Of a stretch of 64,000 nt of DNA, positions 32,959 through 42,935 are shown one piece after another. The stretch covers positions 10,235,501 to 10,299,500 of the forward strand of contig CM043967.1 of the NCBI GenBank assembly GCA_014529385.2, read 5' to 3'. Each line of letters begins with the position of its first letter. Within the stretch, counting starts at the first letter, position 1. Position numbers and translations under genes: made by a program. This DNA comes from Adiantum capillus-veneris (taxonomy: Eukaryota; Streptophyta; Polypodiopsida; Polypodiales; Pteridaceae). Under the pieces are notes generated by a model that saw only the letters and a program-made list of their open reading frames with translations, was not told where the DNA came from and made no database searches.

Positions 32959-35517
32959 TGTCGATCACAGAACCTGGTGCAAAACATATATGAGGAGGAA
33001 AATGCTAGGATAAAGGGTTGTCTTAGTGCTATAGAATGATTATGCAGAGAAGAATGTTGGCCTATAATTTATAAGATGCATTGCCAAACAAGGACGTATG
33101 TATATTGACATCAACCACGTAGGAATGAAGTGAACATGTAGAGAGTGCATCAAGCATTGCAGTACATAAGTTGAATTGTCTAACTACGAGAAAAGCAGTA
33201 CGCACAATATATTTGATATATAGATATGATGATCGAGATTGAGCATGTACTATTGAAGAAGACATGTAGCTAAACTAACGTAAGGAAGCATTGACAACCT
33301 CAAGATATAAAAAGCATCAACAAACTATAAAAATTAAACTGCACTACCAAGCTGATAATAGTGTACAGGTGTCGTCCAATTGTGCAAGCCGGAGAACAAT
33401 GTTTGAGTCAAGCTACATAAAAGCAATGTGAATAGTTCAACATTTCGTCTTGCAATGAAACGTCACAAAATAATTATACTAAATATATAGTGCACATCAT
33501 GCAAAAGTGCCATACAAAAGTATGGTGGAGAGTTGTCACTGTGGTCTCTCCAAAAATTATAAGAAACAGAAGCAGTGCCCTGTCCCATAGCATTTATGTG
33601 TTGCACCATGCAAACACAAAGACATCGGAAATTGGATGCAGATAACAAACCTTGCAGTGTTGTCGAGCTAGAACTTTCATGCTTATGCAATCGAAACATC
33701 CAATGTTGTGAATATATGTCCTCTCTGTCAGATACAAAACGCACATCAAGATAATTACAAATAAACCTCCTTAGGCTTACCAAGTAAAGATGCAGCATAT
33801 AGATTTAACTTAAAGAGAAGCAGAGATAAATTTATGTTTTGTCATAGATGATATAGGGGTTATTGTAGTGATGGGTTCTCAGTTCATAAGCTCTAGCGCA
33901 ATCATTATATTATAATGGATCAATCAATATTAACTTTGTATTTTAAGGGCACCATTAACGTTTATCTATGCATCCATGAAGTTCTCATATGGGGGACATG
34001 TGCCAAGGTACAGACTTTTGTGATTTTCAAAGGGCACCATTAAAGTTGGCATGCATATCGAACGAAGAATTGCCAAGCACAACATGTTGTTCCAAGGGCC
34101 CTTGAGTATTGCTTCATTATCTCTACTACAATAACTTTTCATTGTGTTGATTTTTGCATTCACTTATGCTATCATGTCTGTCATCTCCAATGCTTCTATC
34201 TTGTTCCTCTTTTCTCAACATAGGTTCATGTTCAACATTGTTTTGTTTGCATCCCTTCAATAGCTACTTCCCACCATGCTATAGAGGTTTGCTGTTGCCA
34301 CCTCTGTCTTTCGCTAGATTGTTAGAGAGAGGACATGGGGAGAAGCGAGTTAAGGAGGAGGGTGGGAGAGGTTAAGCTATGTGGAGGTTCAAGATGGGCA
34401 TGTCATCATAATTGCCTCTCTTGTAGTGCGCACTTGCACTGAACGATCAATAGTCATTAGTATGTCCTTGCACAATGCTCTACGATCCGAGCAACGAAGT
34501 ACACAAGCTGGACTACTTTACGGTCATTCTCTCGAGTTTTGTTGCTTGTCAATGTTTGGGAATGTCTGCGTTGATGCGGGACCTGTGCTCACTGGCTGGT
34601 AGCCCTGTGCATCATCCCAATCTACACGTTTCTGCATGTCCCTTGTAGCTTTATCAGGATCGTGTCAGGTGCTTTTACAATCCCATTGAACTGCATGTGC
34701 TTACTTTTTGATTGATCAGCTGCGTTCATACATGTGTGTAGTATGTCTCTCTACTACCTCGCATCATATTGCACAAGGCTCCATTGTTCATCATACTCAT
34801 CGGCGTCGTCGCTCAACGCAGGCTGATGCTGATCGTCGAGTCCCTTCAAAGGTCGCTTGTTCTCTTTCTGCTAGATTCTTACAACATATGCCTCTTTTCT
34901 CTCAGCATGCCAGTACATCTCGTTTTTGCTTGTTGGTTTTCACCAGCCCCCTTCTTTTGGTAGCGACCTCCGATCGCTTCTTGTCACCTCTCTCCTCCTC
35001 TAGTTGCCCATCGACCCTCTGCGCTATTCCCTTGCATTCGACGCTATCCCTCATTAATTTGCTTGCCAGCGTCATGAATTTTTCTCACCAAGCTGCTCCT
35101 ACAACTTGCAGTGGCGCTCTGCTCGGCTCCTCTCTGCAGCGTCACCTTCTTCCCACACTAGTTCTCATAGCGCTTTGCTTGTAGCCTCGCCGAAATCCCT
35201 CCAGTTGATGCTGCTTCTCCTTCTCCAATTCAACTCTATCGTATATGCTACTCAATGGCTCTTGTTCATTGTTCCTGGAGACCAAGTGCCATCGTCGAGT
35301 CTTCTCTTGATGTGCTCCTCTCCTTCAATTGCTTGCCCCCATTGGTGCTCGTCTCTGCAGATGCCGAGGCTCATTGACCCTTCTTAAGCTCTCTTGTGAT
35401 CGAAGACGAGATCGAATAATAGAAACGGAGTCTCTACTAAAAACAAACGTAATTATGATTCAAATGTCCAAAAGAATATTGAGCCTCTGCAAATAGACTC
35501 AATTAAATCTAACCAGA

Positions 35518-35548
<31 letters not shown>

Positions 35549-35979
35549 AGCAAGCTTCGTTGGCAAGAGAAAGAGCAGAGGGCCGGAGCAACCATAAAGG
35601 GAGCCTACCGTTTACGGGCTGGTTGCTCATGCCAGCTGAACATGGAGAGACAGGTAAGCAAGGGTGTGGATTGTGAACTGCTAGCATGCACCCTCACCTA
35701 GCCTTGGGATTGTTTTGCAAAACTCATTTTTTCAAGTATAATTTTGGGAACAAAGAGAGGGGGTTTTTGTTGGTCAATTCAGCTCTTGTGAGAGAGTAAG
35801 ATTTAGTGGTGGTCTACCATCTAGTGGCTTGATCCCACTAAGAAAGCATATGGAGACCGATGATATGAAACCTTCCTCATCGCATGTTGATTATTTGAAA
35901 TTTTGATGTAGTTTTTGAAACTAGTGTTTGATTAATGCATAAAAGACGGTATACAATATTTTGAAGCAATTTTAAGCAC
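32959..35979. other. Intergenic; no recognised gene, (CT)n at about 35518-35545
   Basis: Three kilobases without a domain that I can identify. The + strand between 34150 and 35390 is C/T-rich and stays open in several frames with Ser/Leu-rich translations, which looks compositional. No RNA gene or transposon end was found. CTTGGC at 32953-32958, just before this block, is the Gypsy target duplication. Confidence 0.5.
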
Positions 35980-36760
35980 TTTGAAGAACCTTCAAGCACT
36001 TGCAGGACTTTGCAAGTGGTTGAAAGTGCTTCTAAGTGCTTTAATGTGCCTGCAGCAGCAACAGGTGGTTCTAAGTGCTTGCAAGTGCATAAAAGCTAGG
36101 CACTTTTTAGCACTTGCAGGCATTTGTAGGTGTTTAAAAGTGCTTGGAAGTGCTTGTAGGTGCGCAATTTTTCCACTTGCATTACTTTGAAAGGCACTTG
36201 CTAGCACTTGGAAGACCTTTTTAGCACTTTGAAGCACTTTCAACCACCTGCAAACTCCTGCAAGTGCTTACAGGGTCTTAAAAGTGGTTAAAAGTGCTTT
36301 AAAGTGATTGCAGAAAGCAATTTTAAGCACTTTGAAAGCTTGAAGCAATTTTAAGCACTTTGAAGCACCTTCAATCGCTTGCAGGACTTTGCAAGTGGTT
36401 GAAAGTGCTTTAATGTGCCTGCAGGTGGTTCAAAGTGCTTGCAAGTGCATACAAGTTAGGCAACTTTTAACACTTTTTAGACTTGCAGGCATTTGTAGGT
36501 GTTTAAAAGTGCTTGAAGTGCTTGCAGATGGTTTAAAGTGTTTGCAAGTGCTAAATAGTCAAGCATTTTTTAGCACTTGCAAGCACTTTTAACCACTTTT
36601 ATGCACCTCCAAGCACTTGCAGGCATTTCCAGGTGTTTGCATGTGCTTAAAAGAGCCTATAGGTAACTGAAAGTGCTTGGAAGTGCTTAAAAGGTGAGCA
36701 CTCTCAACCACTTTTAGCACTTTCTAGCACTTTATACACTTTAAAGACAGAGAAGACTGG
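35980..36760. repeat. AAGTGCTT/AAGCACTT repeat array (left)
   Basis: About 780 bp made of the 8-bp core AAGTGCTT and its reverse complement AAGCACTT, with linkers such as GCAGGTGGTT, GCAAGTG and TTTTAACCACTTTT. Both orientations are mixed. Longer blocks recur: TGCTTTAATGTGCCTGCAG... appears near 36030 and 36407. Any open frame here is a repeat artefact. Confidence 0.85.
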
Positions 36761-36769
36761 AGTACCTAC

Positions 36770-37420
36770 ATGGCTGACACCTCCCCCTTCATCCTTGCAG
36801 CATCATTGAATCCAAAGGACTTGGAGAGTACCCTTGTAAGGGCTCAGATTTCAGCCTCCTTTTTGGCAATCGCAGTTGCATTTTCTGTTGGAGAAGCTTT
36901 CAATTTCTTCACCTCCTCTATGAGGCTCTCCACCTCTACAGTGATGGGTGCACAAGCTGAGGACGTACCTTCGTTGCGCAACCATAAGTCCCGCTTTGCA
37001 GCCAGGACTGTCTTTGTAGACTTCACCTTCTCTTCTGCCTTCACTGCCTGCTGCTAGGTCATCGGCAAGATTACCCACCCATGCTGTGTAGAGGGGCTGA
37101 GGGGCTGCACACATGTGTTGTAGAGGGAGGTTGGATGCCGCAGGATTGTCCACAACATTCTCTATCAGTCCTTCAAATTTGGGGGCTTCCTTCACGCAGT
37201 AATTGAACATGAACTTATGTATTTTTCGATTGAGCCCCCCTTTTTGGCTCTTGACATTTTCTAATACTTGATCCCCAACCAAAGCCCATGCAATCTTATG
37301 GCTGTCGAGGCCTGCTTTGGCAGCATCGCAATATTCACATGCATACCCCCTCGCAAACCTCGTCATGAGCTCGCGGTTGGAGGGGCAGCCTGGTAGACCT
37401 TCTGATACACAAGCCTGCAT
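36770..37420 (-). pseudogene. Unrecognised coding sequence, copy 1 (frameshifted)
   Basis: The - strand encodes NRELMTRFARGYACEYCDAA, then SHKIAWALVGDQVLENVKSQ, FNYCVKEAPKFEGLI and LYTAWVGNLADDL. In copy 2 the frame then continues into a charged, probably coiled-coil part (KAEEKVKSTKTVL, VESLIEEVKKL). Copy 1 lacks two bases at about 37056 (CTGCTAGGTC where copy 2 has CTGCTCAAGGTC), which breaks that frame. I do not recognise the family. Being duplicated beside a repeat array suggests a transposon origin, but no terminus or catalytic motif was found. Confidence 0.55.
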
Positions 37421-37448
37421 GCATCGTAAAGGTGGTCATGCATCGTAA

Positions 37449-37765
37449 TTGCTTTAATGTGCCTGCTGTGCAGGTGGTTCAAAGTGCCTGCTAGTGCATA
37501 AAAGTTAGGCAACTTTTAACACTTTTTAGCACTTGCAGGTGTTTAAAAGTTCTTGGAAGTGCTTGCAGGTGGTTTAAAGTGTTTGCAAGTGCTAAATAGT
37601 CAAGAATTTTTAAGCACTTGCAAGCACTTTTAACCACTTTTACGCACCTGCAAGCACTTGCAGGCATTTCCAAGTGTTTGCATGTGCTTAAAAGAGCCTA
37701 TAGGTAGCTGAAAGTGCTTGCAAGTGCTTAAGGTGAGCACTCTCAACCACTTTTAGCACTTTATA
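37449..37765. repeat. AAGTGCTT/AAGCACTT repeat array (right)
   Basis: The second block of the same short-motif array, part of the tandem duplication. Confidence 0.85.
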
Positions 37766-38460
37766 CACTTTAAAGACAGAGAAGACTGGAGTACCTGCAT
37801 GGCTGACACCTCCTCCTTCATCCTTGCAGCATCATTGAATCCAAAGGACTTGGAGAGTACCCTTGTAAGGGCTTCGATTTCAGCCTCCTTTTTGGCCATC
37901 GCAACTACATTTTCTGTTGGAGAGGCTTCCAGTTTCTTCACCTCCTCTATGAGGCTCTCCACCTCTGCAGTGATGGGTGCACAAGCTGAGGACGTACCTT
38001 CGTTGCGCAACCATAAGTCCCGCTTTGCACCCAGGACTGTCTTTGTAGACTTCACCTTCTCTTCTGCCTTCACTGCCTGCTGCTCAAGGTCATCGGCAAG
38101 ATTACCCACCCATGCTGTGTAGAGGGGCTGAGGGGCTGTACACATGTGTTGTAGAGGGAGGTTGGATGCCGCAGGATTGTCCACAACATTCTCTATCAGT
38201 CCTTCAAATTTGGGGGCTTCCTTCACGCAGTAATTGAACATGAACTTATGTATTTTTCGATTGAGCCCCCCTTTTTGGCTCTTGACATTTTCTAATACTT
38301 GATCCCCAACCAAAGCCTATGCAATCTTATGGCTGTCGAGATCTGCTTTGACAGCATCGCAGTATTCACATGCAAACCCCCTCGCAAACCGCGTCATGAG
38401 CTCGCCGTTGGAGGGGGCACCCTGGTAGACCTTCTGATACATAAGTAAAGGTGGTCATGC
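37753..38460 (-). pseudogene. Unrecognised coding sequence, copy 2 (internal stop)
   Basis: Same product as copy 1, with the C-terminal part intact through RDLWLRNEGTSSACAP, VESLIEEVKKLEASP, KKEAEIEALTRVLSK and FGFNDAARMK. At about 38318 the tryptophan codon of the IAWALVG phrase in copy 1 is TAG here, and a frame shift lies upstream near 38440. So the two copies carry different lesions. Confidence 0.55.
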
Positions 38461-39040
38461 ACCTGGTGGAGGAAGATCTTAGTCTTCTTCTTCTCTGGCA
38501 CCTTGAACGCTATTGATCACCGTTCAGGTGGTAGGTCCTTGTCTGTTAAATCCTTGGGCAGCTTGCCCTCCATGCTCAGTCCATATTCCTCATGAAACTG
38601 CAATGTAGAATAGCAAAACGTGGAAAGTACCGGATACTCCACCAATGCTGAAAGCAAAGCCATGGAGAAAAATGATTTGTAGCTAATGTTGATTTTTTTT
38701 TTTGGCCATGCATTGCCATGAGGCTCAAAGACACGACCAAAACGCAATGTAGAACTCACATTTTCGGGCATATTTTTTTGTCGACAACATGTATTTGGAG
38801 AGGGATGTTTCGTTGGTCGTGTTTGTTGCTGGGAATCTGCAGCGTCGTGTTGGTACTGTTGTGTCGTGGTTGTTGAAGGCGTCTACTGTGTCGTATGTGT
38901 TATGAGGGTTTGCTGTGTGGTGGCTATTGCGGGGGTCTGCTGTGCTGTGCTGTTTGTTGCAGGGGCCGTCTGTTGTACCACTCTGAGTTGGGTTTTTGCA
39001 CTTCCTGGAGGGAGTGTTCTTCTTGGGAGTCATCTCTGCA
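38461..39040 (-). pseudogene. Possible N-terminal part of the same unrecognised coding sequence
   Basis: The - strand from about 39040 reads MTPKKNTPSRKC, then a stretch rich in Asn, His and Thr, then ETSLSKYMLSTKK. After a frame change at a T7 run (about 38770) it continues YMPENVSSTLRFGRVFEPHG, NISYKSFFSMALLSALVEYP, LQFHEEYGLSMEGKLPKDL, ending at 38517. It lies directly upstream of copy 2 on the same strand, so it may be the 5' exon(s) of that gene. No family recognised. Confidence 0.4.
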
Positions 39041-39738
39041 AAGGGTGCTGCTACAACCTTTATGCTTCCGTACGGGGGGCAATGGGGGCAGAGCTCCACT
39101 AAGGCTATGGCAGAGCGCGATGGCTACAACATGCAATAAGGGGAGCACGAGCTATGGGAGCAGAGCGAGCATACAGGTAGTACAGGCGGGCGTCCGAGTG
39201 ACAAGCTAGTTTCGTGACAGGAAAGAAGAAAGAGGACAAGGAGTGTTTAGGCAATGATGATTGTAAGTTTGAAAAAAGGGGACCCAGATATTGCATGCAA
39301 ATTTAGAGTTTCTCTCTCCCTCTTTTCCCAAATTTGAAAAACGTTGAATTTCCCTCGAGCTAGGTGCTATTGGTGGTACCACCAATAGGTGCAAAAAGTG
39401 GTACCACCTAAACATGCTTTGACCCTTGGGCACTTGAGAGAGTGTGTGAGAGAGCAAGAGAGAAAAAATCCAATGAATGAGACATACCCATTGAATTGGG
39501 CATACGAATGAAAAAATTCTTGACAAAGTTATTTTGCGCCATCCCCTATATGTGAAGCATGAGTGCAATCAATCGCAGATCGGTTACCAGCTAATCCACG
39601 ATAACAATACACGGGAGCATAAAATGTTTTCAAAAAGTTCGCAATTGGTTGCGAACCGAGCTACAACCAACATCCCCATGAACTGGCCCATAGAGCACCG
39701 TGGCTACTTTTAGATTTGAAAAATTACCAAACTATTAA
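39041..39738. other. Spacer, nothing recognised
   Basis: No domain, repeat or RNA gene seen. A short inverted repeat GGTGGTACCACC lies near 39372-39383, and GTGGTACCACC recurs at about 39399-39409. Confidence 0.5.
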
Positions 39739-40173
39739 AATTTGGGAAAATTCCCAAAATGGCCCTGAAATTTCTAAAATTTCTAAAATACCCTTTTATC
39801 AATTATGGATGGATTGCTCCTAATTTTGCGTAGTTTAGTCTTTTTGACAATTGAGATCTATCTTTAAGTGTCCTATATATAAATTTTTTCACCAATGAAC
39901 TCACAAATAGAGACATTGTCCATGATGATAAGCCATTTCACCGTGAGGGCTCACAATGCCATTGAAAATCCTAGTTCTATAATCTTGGTTTTAGGGATAG
40001 CTAATCTTCTTATGGAGAGTTGCAGAAAGAAAAGTGTTGGGAGATGCTCGCAAGAATAGCAAGGGATACTTTAATTAAAATTTAAGGGCATTTTGGGAAT
40101 TTTAGGCAAAATGTGAGGGGTATCTTGGGAATTTTATAAACTTGAGGGGTATTTTGGGAATTTCCCCAAATTT
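39739..40173. mobile_element. Foldback/MITE-like element about 435 bp
   Basis: The left end (AATTTGGGAAAATTCCCAAAATGG...) is complementary to the right end (...GGGGTATTTTGGGAATTTCCCCAAATT). Further related TTGGGAATTT and AAATTTCTAAAAT phrases are stacked inside both arms. There is no coding capacity. A clear target duplication was not found, so the edges are approximate. It lies about 660 bp upstream of the profilin start codon. Confidence 0.5.
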
Positions 40174-40719
40174 CAGGAATTTCTCCTTTGGATTTTGAAT
40201 GCCCTCTTTGCAATGCATCCGCTATTTGTGAAATGCCTTAGACGGGCTGATGAAGTAATCTTGAAACAAGGGAAGGGGGCGGGCGAGAGCGATGCGTGGT
40301 TTGTAAGCTAAATAGGCCTATGTGTTGAAGCATGAGGGCATTTGGAGGAGGCTGTCGGCAGGAAGAGGAAATTAGGTGATCATATGGCTGTGCCTGATGG
40401 GGGCTTGCTAACGGCAGGCCAGGCCCCCGCCTCCCACCCACTGCCCACTGCTCGTGTTTGGTGAAGAGGGAGGACTCAGGAGGGGCCAGGGCCTTACTTA
40501 GATTTGTGGAGAGCGGGGTCATGCCATCACTGTTCCCTCCTCTTTTGCAAAAAGCAGAGGAAAAAGCCACCCCACCCGCTCTCTCCACAACAAGGGAATG
40601 CTTCTCTTCCCCATTTCTCACGCTGCCACTAACAACTTTATGTATGAGGTAAAGCGATATTCTTCTTACTCGCTTATCTTCTTCTACTTCTACTGTCGTT
40701 CATCATAAGACGCACTGCT

Positions 40720-40792
<73 letters not shown>

Positions 40793-40832
40793 GAAACACC
40801 CTTTGCGAATTGGAGCTTGGGGTAGGGCAAGA
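40174..40832 (+). promoter_or_regulatory. Profilin upstream region with CT/CA tract before the start codon
   Basis: G/C-richer than its surroundings, with CCCCCGCCTCCCACCC-type pyrimidine stretches at about 40425-40450. A (CT)n tract (40721-40742) runs into a (CA)n tract (to 40790) that ends 42 bases before the ATG in CACACAGGG. This CAG, the pyrimidine run before it and a GAG|GTAAAG at about 40646 could form a 5' untranslated-region intron. No TATA box stands out. Confidence 0.4.
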
Positions 40833-42902
40833 ATGTCCTGGCAGGATTTCGTAGATGGGCAGCTGATGGTGGAGCTGGCCCCTGGTAAGCACCTGAGTGC
40901 TGCCGCCATCATGGGCCAAGATGGCAACATTTGGGCTCAAAGCCACGCCTTCCCTGCGGTACTCTCCCTCCTCCTTTCCCTTCTCTCTCTCACACACACA
41001 CACGCGCGCGCGCACACCCCCCCGTTTAAATTAAAATAAACATGGATAGTATTGAACCCGATATAAAAAGTGAGTTGCAGTTGTAGATCTATAAAAATCA
41101 CAGCTTTCGAACTAGTTTGCCTTGAAAACTAAAGTCTAACAAATCCGTGTTGTCGAGATGAGGTAGATAAAAGGCGAGAGGGTGGTAGGGAGGTATTGCA
41201 TTGGAGGAGGAGAGGAGGGGTGGGGTGTAGGGGGCTGGGGCTGGGGCTGGGGCTGGTAGGAGGAGGGTGCTTGAGGAGATTCACAAGCAAAGCTAGGAAG
41301 TCATAGGGCGAGACAGGGAGGGAGAATTTTCGATAATAATGATTTTACAAAATGAGTTACCATAGGTAATTAGTTTAGTATCTCGTCCACTTTATACGTC
41401 TGCCTGCCTGCCTGCCTGCCTGCTGCAGTCCGAGTGATAACATCCTCAACTAAAAGCTCTCACTTCAAATTTGCTGGAATCATCCCATTGTTCTTGTCGA
41501 GCTTCCTTTGTAGCTTGCAGAGTACCAGAATTGGAACTTGCTCAATCACCATGTTAAACTCTATGCAACATTCATACAATAGAGTTAAGAAATATCTTGA
41601 TTTGCAAGTAGCAACAGGTTGGTACCATATGGACACTGCAAGAGTCGAGGTGGTGTGGTAAGACCTTACGCTAGTGTACTCTAGAGTTTCCTGCTTGAAA
41701 AGAGAGGGAATGGCAAACCAAAAAGTAGCGAAGCTAGCTAGCATGGCTCAATTATGAAGTGGGTGAGAGAGTAATGGTTACTTGATCTCCTCCCACATTA
41801 CATGTTCCTAGCAGCAAAAAACAAAGATATATTCTTCATGACGATTTGCAAATCTAAAGCTCCTATGATCTATATGTCCTACAAAGCTTCACTCCCATAT
41901 GTAACTTGCTTAGTATAGCCACAAACGCAAAGGAACATCATACCAAGAAAAAGAGAGCATACATACAAGGAAACCTAGTGTTTGGTGGTACCCTTGAGTA
42001 GAGATGTGAGGGAGAGAGTGAGAGAAGAAGATATGACACAAGTATGATGAGTAGATGACCCCCTATATAAGTCATACAACTCTTGGGCTATATCCAACGG
42101 AAAAAAAAAAGCACTTTCAATGCAATAAAAATCCTCAAATATACAAACTTGTATCTACTTATGTAGTAGAGCCTCATATCATGTAAGGTCAAAAGGGCTA
42201 TGTATCTGATTTTCTCCCCTTCGAACAAGGAAAAATCTCACTTTGTTGGGAGCCAGCTAGTACATCACCTATTACAACTTAGGTAATAGAGGCCAATAAG
42301 AGAAAATCGACCCAAAAAATAATATAGATAACCAAAATAGTAGCCAATATAGCTTTTGTGATCTATCTAATTAATTTTTATATAACAAAAATTAATCCTT
42401 GATATAAAACTATGCATTTAGAAGTGTATGGTCTAGTAATCTTCAGCCAGCAAAGCATGAAAGCTAAGACAAAAAAACAACATAGACATCTTTATTTAAC
42501 CACGAGTCTCAATGTAAAATAATCAAATATTATGCTAATGATGTTAACATGCTAGGAATTGAATCTTGATATAAACGTATATGAGAATTGCACATATAGC
42601 TCTTGTATGGGATCAAAGAAGCAAAAGGAGAGCATGAAACACGATTGTATGATTGTACATGATGAAAATCAACTTTGGAATCACAGACTTGTGTAAAATT
42701 GTTAATCTCTATTGTCCTACAATGTTTTGAAGCGATTTAATTTAATGATGTCTCATTGAAAAGGTCAAGAAAAGCAATTAATCTAATCCCTTCTCAACTC
42801 TGCCAAAAATAGACACAATTAAGGCACAATTTTTGGATTATCTCAAAATTGGTTTGGGATCACAAAGTCAATGTGAGACAAACAAATAAGTTTGAGTACT
42901 TT

Positions 42903-42935
<33 letters not shown>

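Larger units (their letters stand above)
36405..38460. repeat. ~1.03-kb tandem duplication
   Basis: Copy 1 is about 36405-37434 and copy 2 about 37449-38460. Matching landmarks are TGCTTTAATGTGCCTGC at 36407 and 37451, and ATGGCTGACACCTCC at 36770 and 37799. Each copy contains a stretch of the AAGTGCTT array followed by the 3' part of the same coding sequence on the - strand. Apart from small indels the copies are nearly identical across the coding part. Confidence 0.88.

Noticed and set aside
34708-35390. Ser/Leu-rich + strand frames
   Set aside because: C/T-rich composition opens several overlapping frames at once and no domain is visible.
35980-37765. CRISPR-like array
   Set aside because: The repeats are short, mixed in orientation and lack constant repeats with unique spacers; the window is plant nuclear DNA.
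36770-38122. + strand frames beginning MADTS in both duplicated copies
   Set aside because: They are the complement of the better - strand coding sequence, which continues upstream and has a protein-like composition.
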